The position numbers were made by a program, and so were the translations under genes. 64,000 nucleotides of DNA, taken from the NCBI GenBank assembly GCA_028752905.1, contig JAQNBH010000015.1, forward strand, positions 30,502,488 to 30,566,487, given 5' to 3'. Positions 14,000 through 30,494 of this stretch are shown here, in pieces. Positions within the stretch are counted from its first letter, which is position 1. Every line of letters starts with the position of its first letter. The notes beneath the pieces are model-generated. The model saw only the letters and a program-made list of their open reading frames with translations, was not told the origin of the DNA and made no database searches. This DNA is from Cladorhizidae sp. MBARI D1340-BT2 (taxonomy: Eukaryota > Porifera > Demospongiae > Poecilosclerida > Cladorhizidae).

Positions 14000-16900
14000 G
14001 CCTATCACTAGGACCGGGTCTATCACTAGGACCGGGTCTATCACTAGGACCGGGTCTATCACTAGGACCGGATCTATCACTAGGACCGGGTCTATCACTA
14101 GGACCGGGTCTATCACTAGGACCGGGTCTATCACTAGGACTGGGTCTATCACTAGGACTGGGTCTATCACTAGGACTGGGTCTATCACTAGGACTGGGTC
14201 TATCACTAGGACTAGGTCTATCACTAGGACTAGGTCTATCACTAGGACTAGGTCTATCACTAGGACTAGGTCTATCACTAGGACTAGGTCTATCACTAGG
14301 ACCAGGTCTATCACTAGGACCAGGTCTATCACTAGGAACAGGTCTATCACTAGGACTAGGTCTATCACTAGGACTAGGTCTATCACTAGGACCAGGTCTA
14401 TCACTAGGACTAGGTCTATCACTAGGACTAGGTCTATCACTAGGACCAGGTCTATCACTAGGACTAGGTCTATCACTAGGACTAGGTCTATCACTAGGAC
14501 TAGGTCTATCACTAGGACTAGGTCTATCACTAGGACTAGGTCTATCACTAGGACTAGGTCTACAACTAGGACTAGGTCTACCACTAGGACTAGGTCTATC
14601 ACTAGGACTAGGTCTATCACTAGGACTAGGTCTATCACTAGGACTAGGTCTATCACTAGGACTAGGTCTATCACTAGGACTAGGTCTATCACTAGGACTA
14701 GGTCTATCACTAGGACTAGGTCTATCACTAGGACTAGGTCTATCACTAGGACTAGGTCTATCACTAGGACTAGGTCTATCACTAGGACTAGGTCTATCAC
14801 TAGGACTAGGTCTATCACTAGGACTAGGTCTATCACTAGGACTAGGTCTATCACTAGGACTAGGTCTATCACTAGGACTAGGTCTACCACTAGGACTAGG
14901 TCTATCACTAGGACTAGGTCTATCACTAGGACTAGGTCTATCACTAGGACTAGGTCTATCACTAGGACTAGGCCTATCACTAGCACTAGGTCCATCACTA
15001 GGACTAGGCCCATCACTAGGACTAGGTCTATCACTAGGACTAGGTCTATCACTAGGACTAGGTCTATCACTAGGACTAGGTCTATCACTAGGACTAGGTC
15101 TATCACTAGGACTAGGTCTATCACTAGGACTAGGTCTATCACTAGGACTAGGTCTATCACTAGGACCAGGTCTATCACTAGGACTAGGTCTATCACTAGG
15201 ACTAGGTCTATCACTAGGACTAGGTCTACCACTAGGACTAGGTCTACCACTAGGACTAGGTCTATCACTAGGACCAGGTCTATCACTAGGACCAGGTCTA
15301 TCACTAGGACCAGGTCTATCACTAGGACTAGGTCTATCACTAGGACTAGGTCTATCACTAGGACTAGGTCTATCACTAGGACTAGGTCTATCACTAGGAC
15401 TAGGTCTACCACTAGGACTAGGTCTATCACTAGGACTAGGTCTATCACTAGGATTAGGTCTATCACTAGGACTAGGTCTATCACTAGGACTAGGTCTATC
15501 ACTAGGACTAGGTCTATCACTAGGACCAGGTCTATCACTAGGACTAGGTCTATCACTAGGACCAGGTCTATCACTAGGACTAGGTCTATCACTAGGACTA
15601 GGTCTATCACTAGGACTAGGTCTATCACTAGGACTAGGTCTATCACTAGGACTAGGTCTATCACTAGGACCAGGTCTATCACTAGGACTAGGTCTATCAC
15701 TAGGACTAGGTCTATCACTAGGACTAGGTCTATCACTAGGACTAGGTCTACCACTAGGACTAGGTCTACCACTAGGACTAGGTCTACCACTAGGACCAGG
15801 TCTATCACTAGGACTAGGTCTATCACTAGGACTAGGTCTATCACTAGGACTAGGTCTATCACTAGGACTAGGTCTATCACTAGGACTAGGTCTACCACTA
15901 GGACTAGGTCTGTCACTAGGACTAGGTCTATCACTAGGACTAGGTCTATCACTAGGACTAGGTCTATCACTAGGACTAGGTCTATCACTAGGACTAGGTC
16001 TATCACTAGGACTAGGTCTATCACTAGGACTAGGTCTATCACTAGGACTAGGTCTATCACTAGGACTAGGTCTATCACTAGGACTAGGCCTATCACTAGG
16101 ACTAGGTCTATCACTAGGACTAGGTCTATCACTAGGACTAGGTCTATCACTAGGACTAGGTCTATCACTAGGACTAGGTCTATCACTAGGACTAGGTCCA
16201 CTAGGACTAGGTCCATCACTAGGACCAGGTCTATCACTAGGACTAGGTCTATCACTAGGACTAGGTCTATCACTAGGACTAGGTCTATCACTAGGACTAG
16301 GTCTATCACTAGGACTAGGTCTATCAATAGGACTAGGTCTATTACTAGGACCAGGTCTATCACTAGGACTAGGTCTATCACTAGGACTAGGTCTATCACT
16401 AGGACTAGGTCTATCACTAGGACCACTATCACTAGGACCAGGTCTATCACTAGGACCAGGTCTATCACTAGGACTAGGTCTATCACTAGGACTAGGTCTA
16501 TCACTAGGACCAGGTCTATCACTAGGACTAGGTCTATCACTAGGACTAGGTCTATCACTAGGACCAGGTCTATCACTAGGACTAGGTCTACCACTAGGAC
16601 TAGGTCTATCACTAGGACTAGGTCTACCACTAGGACTAGGTCTATCACTAGGACTAGGTCTATCACTAGGACCAGGTCTATCACTAGGATTAGGTCTATC
16701 ACTAGGACTAGGTCTACCACTAGGACTAGGTCTACCACTAGGACTAGGTCTATCACTAGGACTAGGTCTATCACTAGGACTAGGTCTATCACTAGGACTA
16801 GGTCTATCACTAGGACTAGGTCTATCACTAGGACTAGGTCTATCACTAGGACTAGGTCTATCACTAGGACTAGGTCTATCACTAGGACTAGGTCTATCAC

Positions 16901-19900
16901 TAGGACTAGGTCTATCACTAGGACTAGGTCTATCACTAGGACTAGGTCTATCACTAGGACTAGGTCTATCACTAGGACTTGGTCTATCACTAGGACAAGG
17001 TCTATCACTAGGACTAGGTCTATCACTAGGACTTGGTCTATCACTAGGACCAGGTCTATCACTAGGAATAGGTCTATCACTAGGACCAGGTCTATCACTA
17101 GGACCAGGTCTATCACTAGGACTAGGTCTATCACTAGGACTAGGTCTATCACTAGGACTAGGTCTATCACTAGGACTAGGTCTATCACTAGGACTAGGTC
17201 TATCACTAGGACTAGGTCTATCACTAGGACCAGGTCTATCACTAGGACCAGGTCTATCACTAGGACCAGGTCTATCACTAGGACCAGGTCTATCACTAGG
17301 ACCAGGCCTATCACTAGGACCAGGCCTATCACTAGGACCAGATCTATCACTAGGACTAGGTCTATCACTAGGACTAGGTCTATCACTAGGACTAGGTCTA
17401 TCACTAGGACCAGGTCTATCACTAGGACCAGGTCTATCACTAGGACTAGGTCTATCACTAGGACTAGGTCTATCACTAGGATTAGGTCTATCACTAGGAC
17501 TAGGTCTATCACTAGGACTAGGTCTATCACTAGGACTAGGTCTATCACTAGGACTAGGTCTATCACTAGGACCAGGTCTATCACTAGGACCAGGTCTATC
17601 ACTAGGACCAGGTCTATCACTAGGACCAGGTCTATCACTAGGACCAGGTCTATCACTAGGACCAGGTCTATCACTAGGACCAGGTCTATCACTAGGACCA
17701 GGTCTATCACTAGGACCAGGTCTATCACTAGGACCAGGTCTATCACTAGGACCAGGTCTATCACTAGGATCAGGTCTATCACTAGGACCAGGTCTATCAC
17801 TAGGACCAGGTCTATCACTAGGACCAGGTCTATCACTAGGACTAGGTCTATCACTAGGACTAGGTCTATCACTAGGACTAGGTCTATCACTAGGACTAGG
17901 TCTATCACTAGGACTAGGTCTATCACTAGGACTAGGTCTATCACTAGGACTAGGTCTATCACTAGGACTAGGTCTATCACTAGGACTAGGTCTATCACTA
18001 GGACTAGGTCTATCACTAGGACTAGGTCCATCACTAGGACTAGGTCCATCACTAGGACTAGGTCCATCACTAGGACTAGGTCCATCACTAGGTCTAGGTC
18101 CATCACTAGGACTAGGCCTATCACTAGGACTAGGCCTATCACTAGGACCAGGCCTATCACTAGGACCAGGCCTATCACTAGGACCGGGTCTATCACTAGG
18201 ACCGGGTCTATCACTAGGACCGGGTCTATCACTAGGACCGGATCTATCACTAGGACCGGGTCTATCACTAGGACCGGGTCTATCACTAGGACCGGGTCTA
18301 TCACTAGGACTGGGTCTATCACTAGGACTGGGTCTATCACTAGGACTGGGTCTATCACTAGGACTGGGTCTATCACTAGGACTAGGTCTATCACTAGGAC
18401 TAGGTCTATCACTAGGACTAGGTCTATCACTAGGACTAGGTCTATCACTAGGACTAGGTCTATCACTAGGACCAGGTCTATCACTAGGACCAGGTCTATC
18501 ACTAGGAACAGGTCTATCACTAGGACTAGGTCTATCACTAGGACTAGGTCTATCACTAGGACCAGGTCTATCACTAGGACTAGGTCTATCACTAGGACTA
18601 GGTCTATCACTAGGACCAGGTCTATCACTAGGACTAGGTCTATCACTAGGACTAGGTCTATCACTAGGACTAGGTCTATCACTAGGACTAGGTCTATCAC
18701 TAGGACTAGGTCTATCACTAGGACTAGGTCTACAACTAGGACTAGGTCTACCACTAGGACTAGGTCTATCACTAGGACTAGGTCTATCACTAGGACTAGG
18801 TCTATCACTAGGACTAGGTCTATCACTAGGACTAGGTCTATCACTAGGACTAGGTCTATCACTAGGACTAGGTCTATCACTAGGACTAGGTCTATCACTA
18901 GGACTAGGTCTATCACTAGGACTAGGTCTATCACTAGGACTAGGTCTATCACTAGGACTAGGTCTATCACTAGGACTAGGTCTATCACTAGGACTAGGTC
19001 TATCACTAGGACTAGGTCTATCACTAGGACTAGGTCTATCACTAGGACTAGGTCTACCACTAGGACTAGGTCTATCACTAGGACTAGGTCTATCACTAGG
19101 ACTAGGTCTATCACTAGGACTAGGTCTATCACTAGGACTAGGCCTATCACTAGCACTAGGTCCATCACTAGGACTAGGCCCATCACTAGGACTAGGTCTA
19201 TCACTAGGACTAGGTCTATCACTAGGACTAGGTCTATCACTAGGACTAGGTCTATCACTAGGACTAGGTCTATCACTAGGACTAGGTCTATCACTAGGAC
19301 TAGGTCTATCACTAGGACCAGGTCTATCACTAGGACTAGGTCTATCACTAGGACTAGGTCTATCACTAGGACTAGGTCTACCACTAGGACTAGGTCTACC
19401 ACTAGGACTAGGTCTATCACTAGGACCAGGTCTATCACTAGGACCAGGTCTATCACTAGGACCAGGTCTATCACTAGGACTAGGTCTATCACTAGGACTA
19501 GGTCTATCACTAGGACTAGGTCTATCACTAGGACTAGGTCTATCACTAGGACTAGGTCTACCACTAGGACTAGGTCTATCACTAGGACTAGGTCTATCAC
19601 TAGGATTAGGTCTATCACTAGGACTAGGTCTATCACTAGGACTAGGTCTATCACTAGGACTAGGTCTATCACTAGGACTAGGTCTATCACTAGGACTAGG
19701 TCTATCACTAGGACCAGGTCTATCACTAGGACTAGGTCTATCACTAGGATTAGGTCTATCACTAGGACTAGGTCTATCACTAGGACTAGGTCTATCACTA
19801 GGACTAGGTCTATCACTAGGACCAGGTCTATCACTAGGACTAGGTCTATCACTAGGACTAGGTCTATCACTAGGACTAGGTCTATCACTAGGACTAGGTC

Positions 19901-22200
19901 TACCACTAGGACTAGGTCTACCACTAGGACTAGGTCTACCACTAGGACCAGGTCTATCACTAGGACTAGGTCTATCACTAGGACTAGGTCTATCACTAGG
20001 ACTAGGTCTATCACTAGGACTAGGTCTATCACTAGGACTAGGTCTACCACTAGGACTAGGTCTGTCACTAGGACTAGGTCTATCACTAGGACTAGGTCTA
20101 TCACTAGGACTAGGTCTATCACTAGGACTAGGTCTATCACTAGGACTAGGTCTATCACTAGGACTAGGTCTATCACTAGGACTAGGTCTATCACTAGGAC
20201 TAGGTCTATCACTAGGACTAGGTCTATCACTAGGACTAGGCCTATCACTAGGACTAGGTCTATCACTAGGACTAGGTCTATCACTAGGACTAGGTCTATC
20301 ACTAGGACTAGGTCTATCACTAGGACTAGGTCTATCACTAGGACTAGGTCCACTAGGACTAGGTCCATCACTAGGACCAGGTCTATCACTAGGACTAGGT
20401 CTATCACTAGGACTAGGTCTATCACTAGGACTAGGTCTATCACTAGGACTAGGTCTATCACTAGGACTAGGTCTATCAATAGGACTAGGTCTATTACTAG
20501 GACCAGGTCTATCACTAGGACTAGGTCTATCACTAGGACTAGGTCTATCACTAGGACTAGGTCTATCACTAGGACCACTATCACTAGGACCAGGTCTATC
20601 ACTAGGACCAGGTCTATCACTAGGACTAGGTCTATCACTAGGACTAGGTCTATCACTAGGACTAGGTCTATCACTAGGACCAGGTCTATCACTAGGATTA
20701 GGTCTATCACTAGGACTAGGTCTACCACTAGGACTAGGTCTATCACTAGGACCAGGTCTATCACTAGGACTAGGTCTATCACTAGGACTAGGTCTATCAC
20801 TAGGACCAGGTCTATCACTAGGACTAGGTCTACCACTAGGACTAGGTCTATCACTAGGACTAGGTCTACCACTAGGACTAGGTCTATCACTAGGACTAGG
20901 TCTATCACTAGGACCAGGTCTATCACTAGGATTAGGTCTATCACTAGGACTAGGTCTACCACTAGGACTAGGTCTACCACTAGGACTAGGTCTATCACTA
21001 GGACTAGGTCTATCACTAGGACTAGGTCTATCACTAGGACTAGGTCTATCACTAGGACTAGGTCTATCACTAGGACGAGGTCTATCACTAGGACTAGGTC
21101 TATCACTAGGACTAGGTCTATCACTAGGACTAGGTCTATCACTAGGACTAGGTCTATCACTAGGACTAGGTCTATCACTAGGACTAGGTCTATCACTAGG
21201 ACTAGGTCTATCACTAGGACTTGGTCTATCACTAGGACAAGGTCTATCACTAGGACTAGGTCTATCACTAGGACTTGGTCTATCACTAGGACCAGGTCTA
21301 TCACTAGGAATAGGTCTATCACTAGGACTAGGTCTATCACTAGGACCAGGTCTATCACTAGGACCAGGTCTATCACTAGGACCAGGTCTATCACTAGGAC
21401 TAGGTCTATCACTAGGACTAGGTCTATCACTAGGACTAGGTCTATCACTAGGACTAGGTCTATCACTAGGACTAGGTCTATCACTAGGACCAGGTCTATC
21501 ACTAGGACCAGGTCTATCACTAGGACCAGGTCTATCACTAGGACTAGGTCTATCACTAGGACTAGGTCTATCACTAGGACTAGGTCTATCACTAGGACTA
21601 GGTCTATCACTAGGACTAGGTCTATCACTAGGACTAGGTCTATCACTAGGACTAGGTCTATCACTAGGACCAGGTCTATCACTAGGACCAGGTCTATCAC
21701 TAGGACTAGGTCTATCACTAGGACTAGGTCTATCACTAGGACTAGGTCTATCACTAGGACTAGGTCTATCACTAGGACTAGGTCTATCACTAGGACCAGG
21801 TCTATCACTAGGACCAGGTCTATCACTAGGACCAGGTCTATCACTAGGACCAGGTCTATCACTAGGACCAGGCCTATCACTAGGACCAGGCCTATCACTA
21901 GGACCAGGCCTATCACTAGGACCAGATCTATCACTAGGACTAGGTCTATCACTAGGACTAGGTCTATCACTAGGACTAGATCTATCACTAGGACCAGGTC
22001 TATCACTAGGACCAGGTCTATCACTAGGACTAGGTCTATCACTAGGACTAGGTCTATCACTAGGATTAGGTCTATCACTAGGACTAGGTCTATCACTAGG
22101 ACTAGGTCTATCACTAGGACTAGGTCTATCACTAGGACTAGGTCTATCACTAGGACCAGGTCTATTACTAGGACCAGGTCTATCACTAGGACCAGGTCTA
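14000..22200. repeat. Tandem higher-order duplication of about 4.17 kb within the satellite
   Basis: Marker variants repeat at a fixed spacing: the AGGAACA unit at 14334 and 18504 (4,170 bp), the TAGCACTAGG unit at 14991 and 19151 (4,160 bp), and the CCGGG block at about 14010 and 18180. The segment therefore appears as two adjacent copies differing by only a few units. Outer limits are approximate, judged by eye. Confidence 0.7.
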
Positions 22201-25200
22201 TCACTAGGACCAGGTCTATCACTAGGACCAGGTCTATCACTAGGACCAGGTCTATCACTAGGACCAGGTCTATCACTAGGACCAGGTCTATCACTAGGAC
22301 CAGGTCTATCACTAGGACCAGGTCTATCACTAGGACCAGGTCTATCACTAGGATCAGGTCTATCACTAGGACCAGGTCTATCACTAGGACCAGGTCTATC
22401 ACTAGGACCAGGTCTATCACTAGGACTAGGTCTATCACTAGGACTAGGTCTATCACTAGGACTAGGTCTATCACTAGGACTAGGCCTATCACTAGGACTA
22501 GGTCCATCACTAGGACTAGGTCCATCACTAGGACTAGGTCCATCACTAGGACTAGGTCCATCACTAGGACAATAGGACTAGGTCTATCACTAGGACCAGG
22601 TCTATCACTAGGACTAGGTCTATCACTAGGACTAGGTCTATCACTAGGACTAGGTCTATCACTAGGACTAGGTCTATCACTAGGACTAGGTCTATCACTA
22701 GGACTAGGTCCATCACTAGGACTAGGTCCATCACTAGGACAATAGGACTAGGTCTATCACTAGGACTAGGTCTATCACTAGGACTAGGTCTATCACTAGG
22801 ACTAGGTCTATCACTAGGACTAGGTCTATCACTAGGACTAGGTCTATCACTAGGACTAGGTCTATCACTAGGACTAGGTCTATCACTAGGACTAGGTCTA
22901 TCACTAGGACTAGGTCTATCACTAGGACCAGGTCTATCACTAGGACTAGGTCTATCACTAGGACTAGGCCTATCACTAGGACTAGGTCTATCACTAGGAC
23001 TAGGTCTATCACTAGATCTAGGTCTATCACTAGGACTAGGTCTATCACTAGGACTAGGTCTATCACTAGGACCAGGCCTATCACTAGCACTAGGTCTATC
23101 ACTAGGACTAGGCCTATCACTAGGACTAGGTCTATCACTAGGACTAGGTCTATCACTAGGACCAGGTCTATCACTAGGACTAGGTCTATCACTAGGACTA
23201 GGTCTATCACTAGGACTAGGTCTATCACTAGGACTAGGTCTATCACTAGGACTAGGTCTATCACTAGGACTAGGTCTATCACTAGGACCAGGTCTATCAA
23301 TAGGACTAGGTCTATCAATAGGACCAGGTCTATCAATAGGACCAGGTCTATCACTAGGACCAGGTCTATCACTAGGACCAGGTCTATCACTAGGACTAGG
23401 TCTATCACTAGGACTAGGTCTATCACTAGGACTAGGTCTATCACTAGGACTAGGTCTATCACTAGGACCAGGTCTATCACTAGGACCAGGTCTATCACTA
23501 GGACCAGGTCTATCACTAGGACCAGGTCTATCACTAGGACCAGGTCTATCACTAGGACCAGGTCTATCACTAGGACCAGGTCTATCACTAGGACTAGGTC
23601 TATCACTAGGACTAGGTCTATCACTAGGACTAGGTCTATCACTAGGACTAGGCCTATCACTAGGACTAGGTCTATCACTAGGACTAGGTCTATCACTAGG
23701 ACTAGGTCTATCACTAGGACTAGGTCTATCACTAGGACCAGGTCTATCACTAGGACTAGGTCTATCACTAGGACTAGGTCTATCACTAGGACTAGGTCTA
23801 TCACTAGGACTAGGTCTATCACTAGGACTAGGTCCATCACTAGGACTAGGTCCATCACTAGGACTAGGTCCATCACTAGGACTAGGTCCATCACTAGGAC
23901 AATAGGACTAGGTCTATCACTAGGACCAGGTCTATCACTAGGACCAGGTCTATCACTAGGACTAGGTCTATCACTAGGACTAGGTCTATCACTAGGACTA
24001 GGTCTATCACTAGGACTAGGTCTATCACTAGGACTAGGTCTATCACTAGGACTAGGTCTATCACTAGGACCAGGTCTATCACTAGGACCAGGTCTATCAC
24101 TAGGACCAGGTCTATCACTAGGACCAGGCCTATCACTAGGACTAGGTCTATCACTAGGACTAGGTCTATCACTAGGACTAGGTCTATCACTAGGACTAGG
24201 TCTATCACTAGGACCAGGCCTATCACTAGGACCAGGTCTATCACTAGGACTAGGTCTATCACTAGGACTAGGTCTATCACTAGGACTAGGTCTATCACTA
24301 GGACTAGGTCTATCACTAGGACTAGGTCTATCACTAGGACTAGGTCTATCACTAGGACTAGGTCTATCACTAGGACTAGGTCTATCACTAGGACCAGGTC
24401 TATCAATAGGACTAGGTCTATCAATAGGACCAGGTCTATCAATAGGACCAGGTCTATCACTAGGACCAGGTCTATCACTAGGACCAGGTCTATCACTAGG
24501 ACTAGGTCTATCACTAGGACTAGGTCTATCACTAGGACTAGGTCTATCACTAGTACCAGGTCTATCACTAGGACTAGGTCTATCACTAGGACTAGGCCTA
24601 TCACTAGGACCAGGTCTATCATTAGGACTAGGCCTATCACTAGGACTAGGTCTATCACTAGGACTAGGTCTATCACTAGGACGAGGTCTATCACTTGGAC
24701 TAGGTCTATCACTAGGACCAGGTCTATCACTAGGACCAGGTCAATCACTAGGACGAGGTCTATCACTAGGACTAGGTCTATCACTAGGACTAGGTCTATC
24801 ACTAGGTCTAGGTCTATCACTAGGACTAGGCCTATCACTAGGACTAGGCCTATCACTAGGACTAGGCCTATCACTAGGACTAGGCCTATCACTAGGACTA
24901 GGCCTATCACTAGGACTAGGCCTATCACTAGGACTAGGCCTATCACTAGGACTAGGCCTATCACTAGGACTAGGCCTATCACTAGGACTAGGCCTATCAC
25001 TAGGACTAGGCCTATCACTAGGACTAGGCCTATCACTAGGACCAGGCCTATCACTAGGACCAGGCCTATCACTAGGACCAGGCCTATCACTAGGACCAGG
25101 CCTATCACTAGGACCAGGCCTATCACTAGGACCAGGCCTATCACTAGGACCAGGCCTATCACTAGGACCAGGCCTATCACTAGGACCAGGCCTATCACTA

Positions 25201-28200
25201 GGACCAGGCCTATCACTAGGACCAGGCCTATCACTAGGACCAGGCCTATCACTAGGACCAGGCCTATCACTAGGACCAGGCCTATCACTAGAACCAGGCC
25301 TATCACTAGGACCAGGCCTATCACTAGGACCAGGCCTATCACTAGGACCAGGTCTATCACTAGGACCAGGTCTATCACTAGGACCAGGTCTATCACTAGG
25401 ACCAGGTCTATCACTAGGACCAGGTCTATCACTAGGACCAGGTCTATCACTAGGACCAGGTCTATCACTAGGACCAGGTCTATCACTAGGACCAGGTCTA
25501 TCACTAGGACCAGGTCTATCACTAGGACCAGGTCTATCACTAGGACCAGGTCTATCACTAGGACCAGGTCTATCACTAGGACCAGGTCTATCACTAGGAC
25601 CAGGTCTATCACTAGGACCAGGTCTATCACTAGGACCAGGTCTATCACTAGGACCAGGTCTATCACTAGGACCAGGTCTATCACTAGGACCAGGTCTATC
25701 ACTAGGACCAGGTCTATCACTAGGACCAGGTCTATCACTAGGACCAGGCCTATCACTAGGACCAGGTCTATCACTAGGACCAGGTCTATCACTAGGACCA
25801 GGTCTATCACTAGGACCAGGCCTATCACTAGGACTAGGTCCATCATTAGGACTAGGTCTATCACTAGGACTAGGTCTATCACTAGGACTAGGTCTATCAC
25901 TAGGACTAGGTCTATCACTAGGACCAGGTCTATCACTAGGACCAGGTCTATCACTAGGACTAGGTCTATCACTAGGACTAGGTCTATTACTAGGACTAGG
26001 TCTATCACTAGGACAAGGTCTATTACTAGGACTAGGTCTATCACTAGGACCAGGACTATCACTAGGACCAGGTCTATCACTAGGACTAGGTCTATCACTA
26101 GGACTAGGTCTATCACTAGGACTAGGTCTATCACTAGGACTAGGTCTATCACTAGGACTAGGTCTATCACTAGGACTAGGTCTATCACTAGGACTAGGTC
26201 TACTAGGACTAGGTCTATCACTAGGACTAGGTCTATCACTAGGACTAGGTCTATCACTAGGACTAGGCCTATCACTAGGACTAGGTCTATCACTAGGACT
26301 AGGTCTATCACTAGGACTAGGTCTATCACTAGGACTAGGTCTATCACTAGGACTAGGTCTATCACTAGGACTAGGTCTATCACTAGGACTAGGTCTATCA
26401 CTAGGACTAGGTCTATCACTAGGACTAGGTCTATCACTAGGACTAGGTCTATCACTAGGACTAGGTCTATCACTAGGACTAGGTCCATCACTAGGACTAG
26501 GTCCATCACTAGGACTAGGTCCATCACTAGGTCTAGGTCCATCACTAGGACTAGGCCCATCACTAGGACCGGGTCTATCACTAGGACCGGGTCTATCACT
26601 AGGACCGGGTATATCACTAGGACCGGATCTATCACTAGGACCGGGTCTATCACTAGGACCGGGTCTATCACTAGGACCGGGTCTATCACTAGGACCGGGT
26701 CTATCACTAGGACTGGGTCTATCACTAGGACTGGGTCTATCACTAGGACTGGGTCTATCACTAGGACTGGGTCTATCACTAGGACTGGGTCTATCACTAG
26801 GACTGGGTCTATCACTAGGACTAGGTCTATCACTAGGACTAGGTCTATCACTAGGACTAGGTCTATCACTAGGACCAGGTCTATCACTAGGACCAGGTCT
26901 ATCACTAGGAACAGGTCTATCACTAGGACTAGGTCTATCACTAGGACTAGGTCTATCACTAGGACCAGGTCTATCACTAGGACTAGGTCTATCACTAGGA
27001 CTAGGTCTATCACTAGGACCAGGTCTATCACTAGGACTAGGTCTAACACTAGGACTAGGCCTATCACTAGGACTAGGTCTATCACTAGGACTAGGTCTAT
27101 CACTAGGACTAGGTCTATCACTAGGACTAGGTCTACAACTAGGACTAGGTCTACCACTAGGACTAGGTCTATCACTAGGACTAGGTCTATCACTAGGACT
27201 AGGTCTATCACTAGGACTAGGTCTATCACTAGGACTAGGTCTATCACTAGGACTAGGTCTATCACTAGTACCAGGTCTATCACTAGGACTAGGTCTATCA
27301 CTAGGACGAGGTCTATCACTTGGACTAGGTCTATCACTAGGACTAGGCCTATCACTAGGACCAGGTCTATCACTAGGATCAGGTCTATCACTAGGACCAG
27401 GTCAATCACTAGGACAAGGTCTATCACTAGGACTAGGTCTATCACTAGGACTAGGTCTATCACTAGGTCTAGGTCTATCACTAGGACTAGGCCTATCACT
27501 AGGACTAGGCCTATCACTAGGACTAGGCCTATCACTAGGACTAGGCCTATCACTAGGACTAGGCCTATCACTAGGACTAGGCCTATCACTAGGACTAGGC
27601 CTATCACTAGGACTAGGCCTATCACTAGGACTAGGCCTATCACTAGGACTAGGCCTATCACTAGGACTAGGCCTATCACTAGGACTAGGCCTATCACTAG
27701 GACTAGGCCTATCACTAGGACCAGGTCTATCACTAGGACTAGGTCTATCACTAGGACTAGGTCTATCACTAGGACTAGGTCTATCACTAGGACTAGGTCT
27801 ATCACTAGGACCAGGTCTATCACTAGGACCAGGTCTATCACTAGGACCAGGTCTATCACTAGGACTAGGTCTATCACTAGGACTAGGTCTATCACTAGGA
27901 CTAGGTCTACCACTAGGACTAGGTCTACCACTAGGACTAGGTCTACCACTAGGACCAGGTCTATCACTAGGACTAGGTCTATCACTAGGACTAGGTCTAT
28001 CACTAGGACTAGGTCTATCACTAGGACTAGGTCTATCACTAGGACTAGGTCTACCACTAGGACTAGGTCTGTCACTAGGACTAGGTCTATCACTAGGACT
28101 AGGTCTATCACTAGGACTAGGTCTATCACTAGGACTAGGTCTATCACTAGGACTAGGTCTATCACTAGGACTAGGTCTATCACTAGGACTAGGTCTATCA

Positions 28201-30489
28201 CTAGGACTAGGTCTATCACTAGGACTAGGTCTATCACTAGGACTAGGCCTATCACTAGGACTAGGTCTATCACTAGGACTAGGTCTATCACTAGGACTAG
28301 GTCTATCACTAGGACTAGGTCTATCACTAGGACTAGGTCTATCACTAGGACTAGGTCCACTAGGACTAGGTCCATCACTAGGACCAGGTCTATCACTAGG
28401 ACTAGGTCTATCACTAGGACTAGGTCTATCACTAGGACTAGGTCTATCACTAGGACTAGGTCTATCACTAGGACTAGGTCTATCAATAGGACTAGGTCTA
28501 TTACTAGGACCAGGTCTATCACTAGGACTAGGTCTATCACTAGGACTAGGTCTATCACTAGGACTAGGTCTATCACTAGGACCACTATCACTAGGACCAG
28601 GTCTATCACTAGGACCAGGTCTATCACTAGGACTAGGTCTATCACTAGGACTAGGTCTATCACTAGGACCAGGTCTATCACTAGGATTAGGTCTATCACT
28701 AGGACTAGGTCTACCACTAGGACTAGGTCTATCACTAGGACCAGGTCTATCACTAGGACTAGGTCTATCACTAGGACTAGGTCTATCACTAGGACTAGGT
28801 CTATCACTAGGACTAGGTCTATCACTAGGACTAGGCCTATCACTAGGACTAGGTCTATCACTAGGACTAGGTCTATCACTAGGACTAGGTCTATCACTAG
28901 GACTAGGTCTATCACTAGGACTAGGTCTATCACTAGGACTAGGTCCACTAGGACTAGGTCCATCACTAGGACCAGGTCTATCACTAGGACTAGGTCTATC
29001 ACTAGGACTAGGTCTATCACTAGGACTAGGTCTATCACTAGGACTAGGTCTATCACTAGGACTAGGTCTATCAATAGGACTAGGTCTATTACTAGGACCA
29101 GGTCTATCACTAGGACTAGGTCTATCACTAGGACTAGGTCTATCACTAGGACTAGGTCTATCACTAGGACCACTATCACTAGGACCAGGTCTATCACTAG
29201 GACCAGGTCTATCACTAGGACTAGGTCTATCACTAGGACTAGGTCTATCACTAGGACTAGGTCTATCACTAGGACCAGGTCTATCACTAGGATTAGGTCT
29301 ATCACTAGGACTAGGTCTACCACTAGGACTAGGTCTATCACTAGGACCAGGTCTATCACTAGGACTAGGTCTATCACTAGGACTAGGTCTATCACTAGGA
29401 CCAGGTCTATCACTAGGACTAGGTCTACCACTAGGACTAGGTCTATCACTAGGACTAGGTCTACCACTAGGACTAGGTCTATCACTAGGACTAGGTCTAT
29501 CACTAGGACCAGGTCTATCACTAGGATTAGGTCTATCACTAGGACTAGGTCTACCACTAGGACTAGGTCTACCACTAGGACTAGGTCTATCACTAGGACT
29601 AGGTCTATCACTAGGACTAGGTCTATCACTAGGACTAGGTCTATCACTAGGACTAGGTCTATCACTAGGACTAGGTCTATCACTAGGACTAGGTCTATCA
29701 CTAGGACTAGGTCTATCACTAGGACTAGGTCTATCACTAGGACTAGGTCTATCACTAGGACTAGGTCTATCACTAGGACTAGGTCTATCACTAGGACTAG
29801 GTCTATCACTAGGACTTGGTCTATCACTAGGACAAGGTCTATCACTAGGACTAGGTCTATCACTAGGACTTGGTCTATCACTAGGACCAGGTCTATCACT
29901 AGGAATAGGTCTATCACTAGGACTAGGTCTATCACTAGGACCAGGTCTATCACTAGGACCAGGTCTATCACTAGGACCAGGTCTATCACTAGGACTAGGT
30001 CTATCACTAGGACTAGGTCTATCACTAGGACTAGGTCTATCACTAGGACTAGGTCTATCACTAGGACTAGGTCTATCACTAGGACCAGGTCTATCACTAG
30101 GACCAGGTCTATCACTAGGACCAGGTCTATCACTAGGACTAGGTCTATCACTAGGACTAGGTCTATCACTAGGACTAGGTCTATCACTAGGACTAGGTCT
30201 ATCACTAGGACTAGGTCTATCACTAGGACTAGGTCTATCACTAGGACTAGGTCTATCACTAGGACCAGGTCTATCACTAGGACCAGGTCTATCACTAGGA
30301 CTAGGTCTATCACTAGGACTAGGTCTATCACTAGGACTAGGTCTATCACTAGGACTAGGTCTATCACTAGGACTAGGTCTATCACTAGGACTAGGTCTAT
30401 CACTAGGACCAGGTCTATCACTAGGACCAGGTCTATCACTAGGACCAGGTCTATCACTAGGACCAGGTCTATCACTAGGACCAGGCCTA

Positions 30490-30494
30490 TCACT
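30490..30494. repeat. Paralogous empty insertion site of the Mag-like element
   Basis: The TCACT here corresponds to the 5-bp target duplication flanking the element at 38477-38481 and 42788-42792. To the left, sequence matches the element's 5' flank at a constant offset of 7,987 (for example the ACTTGG unit near 29813 and 37800). To the right it matches the 3' flank at a constant 12,298 (the TCATTAGG unit at 30544 and 42842). Confidence 0.75.
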